A stretch of DNA of 8,482 nucleotides from Chloroflexota bacterium (GCA_026390045.1 JAPLGR010000643.1:1-8482); one strand, 5' to 3'; positions 1 through 6,286 are shown, counted from the first letter of the stretch. Numbers and translations: made by a program. Notes: a model not told the origin generated them from the sequence alone.

Positions 1-1
1 G

Positions 2-130
2 CGCTCGATCACCGGCGGCCGCGGTGTGTTCACTATGAGCCTCGACCACTACGAGACCGTCCCGACGCACGTGGCCGAGCAGATCATCGCTGCCCGACAG
101 AAGGAAGCCAGCAAAGAAGAGGCGGAGTAG
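2..130 (+). CDS. fusA: Elongation factor G-family GTPase, C-terminal end (5' part outside window)
   Basis: Only the last 42 codons are present, reading RSITGGRGVFTMSLDHYETV and then PTHVAEQIIAARQKEASKEEAE before TAG. The block 'R-S-x-T-x-G-R-G-x-F-T-M…H-Y-E-x-V-P-x-H-V-A' is the hallmark of the EF-G C-terminal domain V, and the charged tail is also typical. EF-G is a cytoplasmic translational GTPase that drives ribosome translocation and, with RRF, ribosome recycling. In a classical str operon EF-G is followed by tuf. Here a small membrane protein follows instead, so this could be a second EF-G-like paralogue rather than the housekeeping copy. The fragment cannot settle that, because the GTPase domain is outside the window. 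Family assignment is confident; the paralogue is not. Confidence 0.9.
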   Translation, partial: RSITGGRGVFTMSLDHYETVPTHVAEQIIAARQKEASKEEAE

Positions 131-145
131 CGCCCGAAGACAGGA

Positions 146-170
146 CACGGGGCGGTTCAACCGGCCCGTG
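146..170 (+). terminator. GC-rich hairpin after the EF-G gene (possible terminator)
   Basis: CACGGG-G-CGG, loop TTCAA, then CCG-G-CCCGTG: an inverted repeat centred on base 158 with one G/G mismatch in the stem. It starts 15 bases after the EF-G stop codon. The sequence that follows (CGTTCTTCCT) is only mildly T-rich, so this is at best a weak intrinsic terminator. It could also attenuate read-through into the small gene that starts at 191. Confidence 0.45.
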
Positions 171-190
171 CGTTCTTCCTGGGAGTCTCC

Positions 191-586
191 ATGCAACGCT
201 CACCGGCAACCATCCTTGCGGCCACGCTGCTCGGGGCGATCGTCGGGCTCGGCCTGGCCACCAATGGCCTTTGGGCTCGCCTCAGCGGCGTATTCGTTGA
301 AGGCGGATGGGCGGGGACGATGTGGTCAGCGATCCCTGAGACACTGCGCTTTGATCCGGGCGCTTGGGCCCTGACGGTGGTGACGCTCGGCATTCTGTGG
401 TGGGGCGCCTTCGGCGCGATCTGGTCACGCGTTTCGTGGGGGCACCCGGCGGCGCTGATTGTGGCGGTGCTGTCGCTTGCCTTCTTCCCCCTGGGCACGA
501 TCCTCTCCGCCATCGTTCTCCTTCTGCTCCTCCTGCCCTCCTCGCGCGCCTGGTGGGCGTTGGCCGCCGGCCATGACGGCGGCTGA
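191..586 (+). CDS. Small membrane protein of unknown function (three predicted helices)
   Basis: 131 residues; I do not recognise the family. Three hydrophobic stretches fit transmembrane helices at about residues 6-28, 58-79 and 86-115. The last ends in a run of six leucines (IVLLLLLLP). Helices 1 and 2 are joined by a roughly 30-residue loop rich in Gly and Trp, and a short Arg-containing stretch (WSRVSWGHP) lies between helices 2 and 3. There is no cleavable signal peptide with a clear cut site and no catalytic motif. The start is supported by GGGAG at 181-185, five bases upstream of ATG. The 3' end overlaps the next gene by 14 bases, which implies co-translation. An upstream hairpin may partly insulate it from EF-G. 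The long open frame, good RBS and coupled neighbour make it a likely real gene. Confidence 0.72.
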   Translation: MQRSPATILAATLLGAIVGLGLATNGLWARLSGVFVEGGWAGTMWSAIPETLRFDPGAWALTVVTLGILWWGAFGAIWSRVSWGHPAALIVAVLSLAFFPLGTILSAIVLLLLLLPSSRAWWALAAGHDGG

Positions 587-956
587 CTGGTCCCCGCTTC
601 AGTTCATCGACGAAGAGATCACTGTTCACCATCGGCGTCCGCCGACGCTGGAGAAGAAGCCCGAGGCGCCCCAGGCATTCGACTGGCGCGGCCAGGCATT
701 CCAGGTGGCTGAGGTGGTCTCGACGTGGTTTGACTACGAGCGCCGCGGGCGTGAGGCGCGCAACATGGCCCCGCCGCATGCAGAAGCAGCCCTCCGCAGG
801 GGCTCGTGGGGCGTGGGCCGCTTCTACTTCCGCGTGCGGACCGAGGGCGGACGGGCGTTCGACCTGTACTACGACCGCGCTCCAGCCAAGGCTGGCGATC
901 GCAAGGGACACTGGTTCCTGTACCGCGAGCTTCGGGCGATCGAGCCTCACGCCTAG
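573..956 (+). CDS. DUF6504-like protein
   Basis: 127 residues from ATG at 573. The same frame is open further upstream, but this ATG is preferred because it gives a short 14-base overlap with the preceding gene (translational coupling) and begins just before the recognisable domain. No strong Shine-Dalgarno sequence precedes it. The N-terminal part holds FIDEEITVHH and a Pro/Lys-rich linker. The core then reads FDWRGQAFQVAEVVSTWFDY (residues 36-55), then WGVGRFYFRVRTEGG, FDLYYDR and HWFLYRELRAIE (113-124). The order 'W-R-G-x-x-(F/Y)-x-V…(F/Y)-x-R-V…(F/Y)-x-(I/L)-Y-Y-D…W-x-L-x-x-(L/V)' matches what I recall of the DUF6504 family, a small beta-rich domain of unknown function. No signal peptide or membrane helix is present, so it is probably cytoplasmic. 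The domain match is from memory and was not searched. Confidence 0.75.
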   Translation: MTAADWSPLQFIDEEITVHHRRPPTLEKKPEAPQAFDWRGQAFQVAEVVSTWFDYERRGREARNMAPPHAEAALRRGSWGVGRFYFRVRTEGGRAFDLYYDRAPAKAGDRKGHWFLYRELRAIEPHA

Positions 957-979
957 CCGTAGGGCAGGGCACCAATGCA

Positions 980-1005
980 CAGGGACCTCCAGCCGGAGGT
1001 CCCTG
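980..1005. terminator. Perfect 11-bp hairpin between convergent genes
   Basis: CAGGGACCTCC, loop AGCC, GGAGGTCCCTG: a perfect 11-bp stem with a four-base loop. It lies 24 bases after the DUF6504-like stop and 27 bases beyond the end of the minus-strand lipoprotein gene. Its place between convergent genes suggests a shared bidirectional terminator. Neither flank carries a T-tract, so the call rests on stem quality and position. An 8-base direct repeat, CAATGCAC, flanks it at 973-980 and 1016-1023. Confidence 0.65.
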
Positions 1006-1031
1006 CGATTCGCAACAATGCACGAGGCGGG

Positions 1032-2015
1032 TTACGGGATGACGAAATCCAGCGTCTTGGTGACACAGTCGCCGGCGATGTTATCGGCCGTGCACAGCTT
1101 GAGTGTCAGCCTAGCATCGTGCCCGTGCGGCGGGCTGGCGCCGATGGAGGCGGCGATGAAGTACACCGAGCCCGGCCCCATGTTGGAGGAGTCCGGCGGA
1201 CACATGCTGGCTGTCCCGAGGAACGGACTGTTGTTGGTTCCGGTGGTGTACAGCCAGCCGCTGGTGTCGAGATCCTTGATCCCGATCTGGGCCGACTCGA
1301 ACCCCGTCCCACCGGAATTCCCCACCCGGAAGGTGGCGTACTGCAGGCTCCCGCAGGCGTGCAGGTTCTCGAAGGCGACTTCGAAGTTCGGCCCGGCGGG
1401 GAGATTCGAGATCGACTCGATCTCCACCCAGAAGGCGACATTGCCCGATGCGCCGACGCCAAATAGCACGCCGCCCGCATCGCGCAGCCTCCAGTAGCCC
1501 TTGTAAGTCCCGGCAGTCCCGGGGCCTTCCATCGGCACCGAAACGTCGACGGTCGCGCCCGGAGCGACGGTTCCGCTGGTGATCGGAGCGCTGTCGGGCG
1601 CCAGCATCTGGTCCCCGTGGTCAAACACGACGCGGTACTCCGAGGTCCATGTGCACGTGCCGACATTGCGCAGGCGCCAGGTCTTGGTGAACGTGTCGAA
1701 GATGGTGATGTCCTCGCCGTCCGGGATGGTCACGTCAGTGACGAACTCCGCCTTGTTGCAGGGCAGCGGCGTGGCCGTGGCAGTGGGCGTTGCCGTGAGC
1801 GTCACCGTTGGCGGGTGGAGCGTCGGCGTCACCGCGGTGGGCGGGACCGGCGTGTCAGTGAACGGCAGCCGCATGGCATCCGCGGTCGCCTGGACCGCGG
1901 TGGCGATGATCTGCTCCGGCGCGAGCGTGGGAACCAGCCCTGTCCCTTGGCGGAAGTTGCAGCCGGCCAGGAGCAGGACAGCGGCTAGGTGGGGAATGCC
2001 GGTGAGGCGTTTCAT
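1032..2015 (-). CDS. Secreted lipoprotein with a Next-to-BRCA1-type Ig domain
   Basis: 327 residues, the last gene of a three-gene minus-strand operon. The start at 2015 is chosen because ATG is preceded by AGAGGAG about six bases upstream and is followed directly by a lipoprotein signal: basic MKR, a hydrophobic core, and the lipobox L16-A17-G18-C19. The longer open frame upstream would overlap the neighbouring gene. After the acylated Cys come about 65 residues, ending in a Pro/Thr linker (TATPTATATPLP). Residues 89-200 then match the N_BRCA1_IG domain: VTIPDGEDI, TFTKTWRLRNVGTCTW, GDQM, VAPGATVDVSVPM, GTYKGYWRLRDAGGVLFG, VAFWVEIE. In bacteria this beta-sandwich is found mainly in secreted proteins of Chloroflexota and relatives. 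Residues 207-327 look like a second beta-rich domain with four cysteines (C221, C272, C308, C317) that I do not recognise. Likely role: outer-surface adhesion, binding or scaffolding; no enzyme motif is seen. Unlike its two operon partners it lacks the SH3 domain and Cys tail. Confidence 0.88.
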   Translation of the reverse strand: MKRLTGIPHLAAVLLLAGCNFRQGTGLVPTLAPEQIIATAVQATADAMRLPFTDTPVPPTAVTPTLHPPTVTLTATPTATATPLPCNKAEFVTDVTIPDGEDITIFDTFTKTWRLRNVGTCTWTSEYRVVFDHGDQMLAPDSAPITSGTVAPGATVDVSVPMEGPGTAGTYKGYWRLRDAGGVLFGVGASGNVAFWVEIESISNLPAGPNFEVAFENLHACGSLQYATFRVGNSGGTGFESAQIGIKDLDTSGWLYTTGTNNSPFLGTASMCPPDSSNMGPGSVYFIAASIGASPPHGHDARLTLKLCTADNIAGDCVTKTLDFVIP

Positions 2016-2058
2016 TTCTACTCCTCTGATCAACGCATGCGGCTCGAACCGTGCGCGG

Positions 2059-3726
2059 TCATGGGCACAGAGTGCATACGCCCGGGCACGGGACGGCGTA
2101 TATGCAGTTGGTCTGCAGGCACCGGCAGCCTTGTGCGGGCGAAGGCGGCTCCTCGGTCGGCATGACCGTCGGTGCGGCGGGCGGGATGGCGAAAGGCACA
2201 TTCTCCAGGTCACCGGTCGGCTCGACGACATCTTCCGCGATCCAACACGGTAGCTGGATGTCCGCCGCGCGGAGCTGCCACCATCCACCCCGCTCGAACC
2301 GGCCGGTGATGGGGAACGACTGACCCTGCGAGAGGTAGGTCAGGATGGGGTAGTTGGTCCCCGGGCCGAGGCGGCAGCGCGCGTCGGTCAGGACGCGGGC
2401 GAACGGCGTGCCCGAGGGCACCGCGCCGGACGGCGAGGGCAGGAACTGGTAGTCCCAGGCGAAGTCGTTCAGGCGGCTGATGTCGTCGTCACTCCCCAGC
2501 GTGACTTCGACGGAGATCGGGCCGGGGCCGTACCAGCGGTAGGGGACGGTCCAGTTGCCGGGGATCAGGACGGAGTCGTTTCCGTCGGCGGCGGCGTCAA
2601 TCTCCAGGCAGTAGGTGCCAGCAGTCAGGTTGTGGAAGGTGTACATGCCGTTGGCGTCGGTGGTGTAGCTCCAGCCGCCCGTTCCCGGACATGCCCCAGC
2701 GCCGAGCCGGACGGTCACGCCCTCGATGCCGGTTTCACCGGAGTCGAGGATGCCGTTAGCTTCCATGCCACCGTCGGGCATGATGACGCAGCCCGGAGGT
2801 GCGACGTCGGTCGACTCATACGGGACGGCGCACTCGTCATGCCAAACGTGCCCGGCGATCGCGCCGTGGCCTGTCAGGGGAACGCCGATCCCTGGTCCGA
2901 GGGGGAGTTCCGGCTCCAACTCCATCGGGCAGAGCACGCCGGTAGTGTTGACGACGAAGGACCTGGTCTCTGATGGCGAGCCCGTCAGGTCATAGTCCAG
3001 GAGCGCGGAGACCCTCCAGTAGTAGCGTTCGCAATCATGCCATTCCTCCCACAGGCTCCAATACATCATGGGCGGATTCGCCTCATCCCAGGAGTCGACG
3101 CCAGCGCCGGCGGCGAAGCTCGGTGACCGCGAGAGATCCACACGGTACCCATGGGCCAGGAGGCAGCCGGTGGGTGCCTCCCAGTCCAAGTCCACTCGGA
3201 AGCCGGTTGACAAGACCTCGCCGCTCGCGCCCACAGCCGACACTGTATCCGTGACCATGGCTCCATCGGCAGGGCTCGTGAGTTCGGGGGCAGACGTGCT
3301 GGCGGGATCGGAGGGGTCACACATCGGACCAGTGCGGAAGTTGGCAGTGCCATAGTCCCCCTCGGTCGATCCGGAGACGGCGCGAATGGTCCACGTGTAG
3401 TCGGTTGCAGGCTCGAGGCGTACGGGCGGGGTCCAGGCCATCGAGCGGCCATCGACTGTCGCATCCTGGGTCTCGGCGCCTCCGTCGAGGCGGATGTGGA
3501 AGGCATCCGGCTCACAAGTTCCAGCGTAGTCCCAGGTCAGCGTCGGTGACAGGCTGTCGACGAAGGTCCCCCATGCCGGGTGCATGTTGATGGCGGCGGG
3601 CAGGTGGTCGGCATCACAATCGCTGCCAGCGGGGAGATTGCAGGCGGCCAGGCCCGCGGCCAGTAGCAGTACGACGAACGGGGCGAGGACTCTCGAACGC
3701 AGAAGGTTCCAAGATCTGGTGTCCAT
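2059..3726 (-). CDS. Multidomain surface lipoprotein: two Fn3-like domains, SdrD-B-like domain, SH3, Cys-rich tail
   Basis: 555 residues. ATG at 3726 is preferred over an in-frame TTG seven codons earlier because AAAGGAG sits eight bases before ATG and the TTG would have to lie upstream of that RBS. The signal peptide ends in lipobox L26-A27-A28-C29. Residues 45-133 and about 145-262 look like two fibronectin-III-type beta-sandwiches (LSPTLTWDYAG…YTWTIRAVS; FRVDLDWEAP…YYWRVSAL). Residues 288-410 match an SdrD-B/carboxypeptidase-regulatory-like module (GAIAGHVWHDECAVP, NGILDSGETGIEGVTVRLGA, TTDANGMYTFHNLTAGTYCLEI). Residues 443-505 are a bacterial SH3 domain (ARCRLGPGTNYPILTYLSQG, ITGRFERGGWWQL, LPCWIAEDVV) with a likely disulfide between C451 and C494. 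A Pro-rich linker leads to a six-cysteine tail at C534, C536, C541, C547, C551 and C554. It lies 30 bases after the beta-helix gene and 43 bases before the Ig lipoprotein gene, so co-transcription is likely. Inferred role: surface adhesion or cell-wall binding. Confidence 0.88.
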   Translation of the reverse strand: MDTRSWNLLRSRVLAPFVVLLLAAGLAACNLPAGSDCDADHLPAAINMHPAWGTFVDSLSPTLTWDYAGTCEPDAFHIRLDGGAETQDATVDGRSMAWTPPVRLEPATDYTWTIRAVSGSTEGDYGTANFRTGPMCDPSDPASTSAPELTSPADGAMVTDTVSAVGASGEVLSTGFRVDLDWEAPTGCLLAHGYRVDLSRSPSFAAGAGVDSWDEANPPMMYWSLWEEWHDCERYYWRVSALLDYDLTGSPSETRSFVVNTTGVLCPMELEPELPLGPGIGVPLTGHGAIAGHVWHDECAVPYESTDVAPPGCVIMPDGGMEANGILDSGETGIEGVTVRLGAGACPGTGGWSYTTDANGMYTFHNLTAGTYCLEIDAAADGNDSVLIPGNWTVPYRWYGPGPISVEVTLGSDDDISRLNDFAWDYQFLPSPSGAVPSGTPFARVLTDARCRLGPGTNYPILTYLSQGQSFPITGRFERGGWWQLRAADIQLPCWIAEDVVEPTGDLENVPFAIPPAAPTVMPTEEPPSPAQGCRCLQTNCIYAVPCPGVCTLCP

Positions 3727-3756
3727 GCTACTCACTCCTTTGGCCAACTCAAGCCA

Positions 3757-6099
3757 TCATTGCGGGCACGGCGTGCACTGGGCCGGGCACTGCGGCATGT
3801 GCTCGCAAAGGTTACCCGTCCAGCACCGGCAGCCTTGTGGGGGCGGCTCCTCCGTTGGGGTCGGTGTGGGGGTTGGCGGTGAAACCACGACCGGCACAGC
3901 ACTCAGATCGCCGTAGATTTCCGCAACACTCTCGGCAATCCAGCACGGAATCTGTAGATCGGGCGGCTGGACCTGCCACCAATCGCCTTGAGCCAGACGG
4001 CCGGTGATCGGGACAACCTCGCCCTGAGTCAGGTGTGTGGCGATGTTGAACTGTGTTGATGGGCCCTGACGGCAATTGGCGTCCTCGCGCGCCATGACTT
4101 CGGGGCCAGGGGCGGGCGTGACGGGGGTGACCGTGATGTCGAGGATTGGGGTAAGGGTGATTGGCGCGGGTAGGTTGCCGCCCGCCGGGGCAGGCGCAGG
4201 CTGCGCCTCGGGCTGCCCCCAGTCGACTTGGACGAACGGCAGGCGGAGCATGAGGAATCCGAGTCCCATGCCAAGCAGGCCACCGATCACTATCCAAGGC
4301 AGGCTGCGCAGGCTCAGCGGTCGGCGGCGGATGATGACCGTGAAGGCGGAACCCCCGCCGCCGGCGATCAGGATCCACAGAAATGCGATCAGCGGAAGAG
4401 GTCGGAAGCAGATGCCAACGCCGGCGTTGCGGGAGAACTCGGAAGTGTTCCCGAGGCCATCAGTGCCCGTGGCGGTAATCACGTCGCAGGTACGGAGGCC
4501 AGGCAGCCCGGCACGGAACGATCCGTCGCTGCCTGCTGTCACCTCTGCGAGGAAGGTCTTGCCTTCGCCTGCGCCGCTTGGGTCGGGAGCGGCCAGGAAG
4601 AGCTCGACGGTGCAATTGGGGCAGGTCGTTCCGCTCACCGTCCCCGCTTCCACGCCCGCCAGGACGGGTGGCGCCATGTTCCCGTTGACGGCAGGCACAG
4701 GGATATGAATCCCCAGACCCCCGTTGGAGTAGATGGAGTTACGCTGGATCGTCAGCCGCAAGCCTTCTTCCGGAATAAGGGTGTCCGTCACCTCCACGCT
4801 TATGCCGTCCCCGCCATTCGAGTAGATGCTATTGCCGACGATCCTTGAGAGCGTGGCGTAGTCGGCCTCGACCCCTGTGCCGCTGTTGAAGGCGATGAGG
4901 TTGCCCGCGCCTGTCGACTCTGAGCCCAGCACAGAGCCCTCACCCGTGGCAAGCATGAGGACCCCCGTCCCGTTGGGCAGCGCCCTGCCCGCAAAGTCGA
5001 CGCCGATGCGATTGTTCAGTACCTGGTTTCCAGGGCTGGTGATCTCGATCCCGAGCTCATTGGCGACGATGACGTTGCCTTTGTACATGTCGATTCCACC
5101 GACGCGGTTCCCGCCCTGGACGCGGAGTCGGATGCCGGTCCCATTGCCCACGGTATGCAGCATCGCGCTGTCCAGGCCGACCTTGTTCTCCGTCAGAACG
5201 TTGCCGGAGGACCACAGCTCGATGCCAGCCTCGGTATTGCCCATCACTGCATTCCGCTGGATCGTGTTGCCGCCGGCTGTCGCGTAGGCGAGCAGCCCCT
5301 TTTCGTTCCCACGGCGAGAGCTCGAGCCGGAGAGGTAGCCGATCTGGCTGTCCTGGATGGTCTGGCCTCGGGCGGTGATCAGAATGCCGGTGGTGTTGTT
5401 CGCGACACCGACGCCGCGGAGTGTGTTGTCCTCGCCATCGATCTGGATTCCCACCTGGTTGCCAATCGGCGCCAGGATGAGCCCCTCGCCTAGATAATCT
5501 CCGGCGACGACGCGATCGATGAAGTTGCCCTCGCCCTCGATGGCCAAGCCGGCCTCGGTGAACCCCAGGAAGCCCAGGCCGCGCACCGTGTTCTCGTCCG
5601 ACGCCAGGATCATCCCGTAGCCGGCCAAGCCGAGGCCATGCAGATACACGGGCCAGCCGGGTTGCGTCGTGGCGTCGATCTCCGTTCCGTCGTCCCCTAC
5701 GGCGACCGGGTCGAAGGTGCGCCCTTCCGGGGTGGCAAGCATGATCACGTAAGGTCCATCTCTGGGGATCGCGAAGGTGATCCGATCCGGCCCGGGGTGG
5801 ACGAAGGCGGCCTGCTGCGCGTCCCAGAGGGAGCAGTGAGCGTCGCAGTGTCCGTCCCAGGTGTTGTCCGTGGTATTGACGACGTAGGATGATGCCTCTG
5901 CCGGGACGGCCGGGGCGAGACCGGCCAGGGCAAAGACCATCGCTGCCATCACCCGGATCCCTGCGCGCGTGGCTGGCCGCATTGAAGACATGCGCGAACG
6001 ATCCGTGCCGGCGTTTATGGTTCTTCGCCGCAAGGCGAGGGAGATGCACGATGGCCGATGCGGGAGCATACGGAGAGACATCAGCGCATCTTGACCCAT
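3757..6099 (-). CDS. Membrane-anchored right-handed beta-helix (CSLREA-type) protein with SH3 and Cys-rich tail
   Basis: 780 residues from ATG at 6099, chosen for AGGAGG nine bases upstream. Met codons at 5991 and 5982 sit closer to the signal peptide but have no Shine-Dalgarno. The hydrophobic signal core is at about residues 50-68 (MAAMVFALAGLAPAVPAEA), after an unusually long basic leader. YVVNTTDNTWDGHCDAHCSLWDA (up to residue 94) resembles the CSLREA motif at the start of secreted beta-helix proteins. Residues 107-467 are beta-helix repeats (NTIQRNAVMGNTEAGIEL, NVLTENKVG, NQVLNNRIGV, SRIVGNSIYSNGGDGI). Residues 472-557 form an Ig-like domain (VSGTTCPNCTVELFLAAPDP…ITATGTDGLGNTSEFS). Two membrane helices (568-590, 600-623) are joined by a basic loop, RRRPLSLRS, which by the positive-inside rule is cytoplasmic. 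The second extracellular part carries a Pro-rich linker, an SH3 domain (666-727; ANCRQGPSTQ, ITGRLAQGDWWQV, IPCWIAESV), a PTPTPTPT linker and a six-Cys tail (757-778). No catalytic residues of polysaccharide lyases can be assigned, so surface adhesion or glycan binding is a guess. First gene of the operon. Confidence 0.87.
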   Translation of the reverse strand: MGQDALMSLRMLPHRPSCISLALRRRTINAGTDRSRMSSMRPATRAGIRVMAAMVFALAGLAPAVPAEASSYVVNTTDNTWDGHCDAHCSLWDAQQAAFVHPGPDRITFAIPRDGPYVIMLATPEGRTFDPVAVGDDGTEIDATTQPGWPVYLHGLGLAGYGMILASDENTVRGLGFLGFTEAGLAIEGEGNFIDRVVAGDYLGEGLILAPIGNQVGIQIDGEDNTLRGVGVANNTTGILITARGQTIQDSQIGYLSGSSSRRGNEKGLLAYATAGGNTIQRNAVMGNTEAGIELWSSGNVLTENKVGLDSAMLHTVGNGTGIRLRVQGGNRVGGIDMYKGNVIVANELGIEITSPGNQVLNNRIGVDFAGRALPNGTGVLMLATGEGSVLGSESTGAGNLIAFNSGTGVEADYATLSRIVGNSIYSNGGDGISVEVTDTLIPEEGLRLTIQRNSIYSNGGLGIHIPVPAVNGNMAPPVLAGVEAGTVSGTTCPNCTVELFLAAPDPSGAGEGKTFLAEVTAGSDGSFRAGLPGLRTCDVITATGTDGLGNTSEFSRNAGVGICFRPLPLIAFLWILIAGGGGSAFTVIIRRRPLSLRSLPWIVIGGLLGMGLGFLMLRLPFVQVDWGQPEAQPAPAPAGGNLPAPITLTPILDITVTPVTPAPGPEVMAREDANCRQGPSTQFNIATHLTQGEVVPITGRLAQGDWWQVQPPDLQIPCWIAESVAEIYGDLSAVPVVVSPPTPTPTPTEEPPPQGCRCWTGNLCEHMPQCPAQCTPCPQ
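3761..3780. repeat. Direct repeat, copy in the tail of the beta-helix gene
   Basis: TGCGGGCACGGCGTGCACTG is identical to bases 6163-6182. With flanking bases the match runs 34 bases from each stop codon with two mismatches. On the minus strand it encodes the final CTPCPQ part of the Cys-rich tail. Because the two copies flank the whole beta-helix gene in the same orientation, recombination between them could delete that gene. Confidence 0.85.
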
Positions 6100-6108
6100 G
6101 GCGTCGCA

Positions 6109-6114
6109 CCTCCT
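6109..6114 (-). promoter_or_regulatory. Ribosome binding site AGGAGG that decides the beta-helix gene start
   Basis: On the minus strand the order is AGGAGG, TGCGACGCC, ATG, giving a nine-base spacer to ATG at 6099. No comparable Shine-Dalgarno precedes the downstream Met codons at 5991 and 5982. It supports the longer protein with an extended basic leader before the signal peptide. Confidence 0.6.
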
Positions 6115-6158
6115 GACGGCAGATTCCCCGGTCCTCTCAGACTCCCCGCTAGTAGGCT

Positions 6159-6286
6159 TCACTGCGGGCACGGCGTGCACTGCGCCGGGCACGGCAATCT
6201 GTAGAGACGCTGTTGCCCGCCTATCCACATACAGCCTTCGGCGGGCGGTCCTCCTTCGGTGTGGATGCGGGCGTCGGTGGCGTGGG
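6159..6286 (-). pseudogene. Decayed remnant of a third SH3/Cys-tail gene (linker and tail only)
   Basis: In the minus-strand frame ending in TGA at 6159-6161 the translation is PPAEGCMWIGGQQRLYRLPC then PAQCTPCPQ. It ends in the same CPAQCTPCPQ-stop as the beta-helix protein, and W-x-G after the first Cys of the tail is also shared. Just upstream, TPPTPASTPKE reads in a different frame. It aligns with the TPTPTEE linker of the intact gene if one base of GAGGAG was lost at about 6248-6249. Neither frame continues upstream into a recognisable SH3 domain, and the second and third cysteines of the tail are missing. I read this as the 3' end of a lost paralogue once located upstream of the beta-helix gene. 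A sequencing error could explain the frameshift but not the missing SH3 domain. Confidence 0.68.
6163..6182. repeat. Direct repeat, copy in the decayed tail remnant
   Basis: Identical over 20 bases to 3761-3780 in the tail-coding end of the beta-helix gene. A shorter shared block, GCACCGGCAGCCTTGTG, is identical between the tails of the two intact genes (2119-2135 and 3823-3839, encoding QGCRC). The 3' ends of these genes therefore form a three-copy, spaced direct-repeat family. Confidence 0.85.

Noticed and set aside
282..980. Long minus-strand open frame opposite the two small plus-strand genes
   Set aside because: Arg/Pro/Ala-rich composition typical of a shadow frame in GC-rich DNA; no motif, and it conflicts with two better-supported genes.
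973..1023. 8-base direct repeat CAATGCAC flanking the hairpin, considered as an insertion target-site duplication
   Set aside because: The intervening segment is only a short hairpin with no transposase or recognisable element ends, so chance or a local duplication is enough.
1740..1850. Repetitive GT/GC-rich tract considered as a tandem repeat or regulatory element
   Set aside because: It encodes the Pro/Thr/Ala linker of the Ig lipoprotein (TATPTATATP) in frame, so the codon bias of the linker explains it.
2016..2288. Upstream extension of the Ig-domain lipoprotein in the same open frame
   Set aside because: It would overlap the neighbouring gene by more than 200 bases, has no signal-like content, and the ATG at 2015 has both an RBS and a lipoprotein signal right after it.
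5057..6109. 350-codon minus-strand open frame overlapping the beta-helix gene
   Set aside because: Arg-rich translation (RRRGRRNGDRRHDATR) in a shifted frame; it is a shadow of the beta-helix repeats.
6100..6228. Upstream extension of the beta-helix gene to an in-frame start at 6228
   Set aside because: This stretch runs in another frame through the decayed Cys-tail remnant and lies upstream of the AGGAGG site, so it is not likely to be translated as part of this protein.
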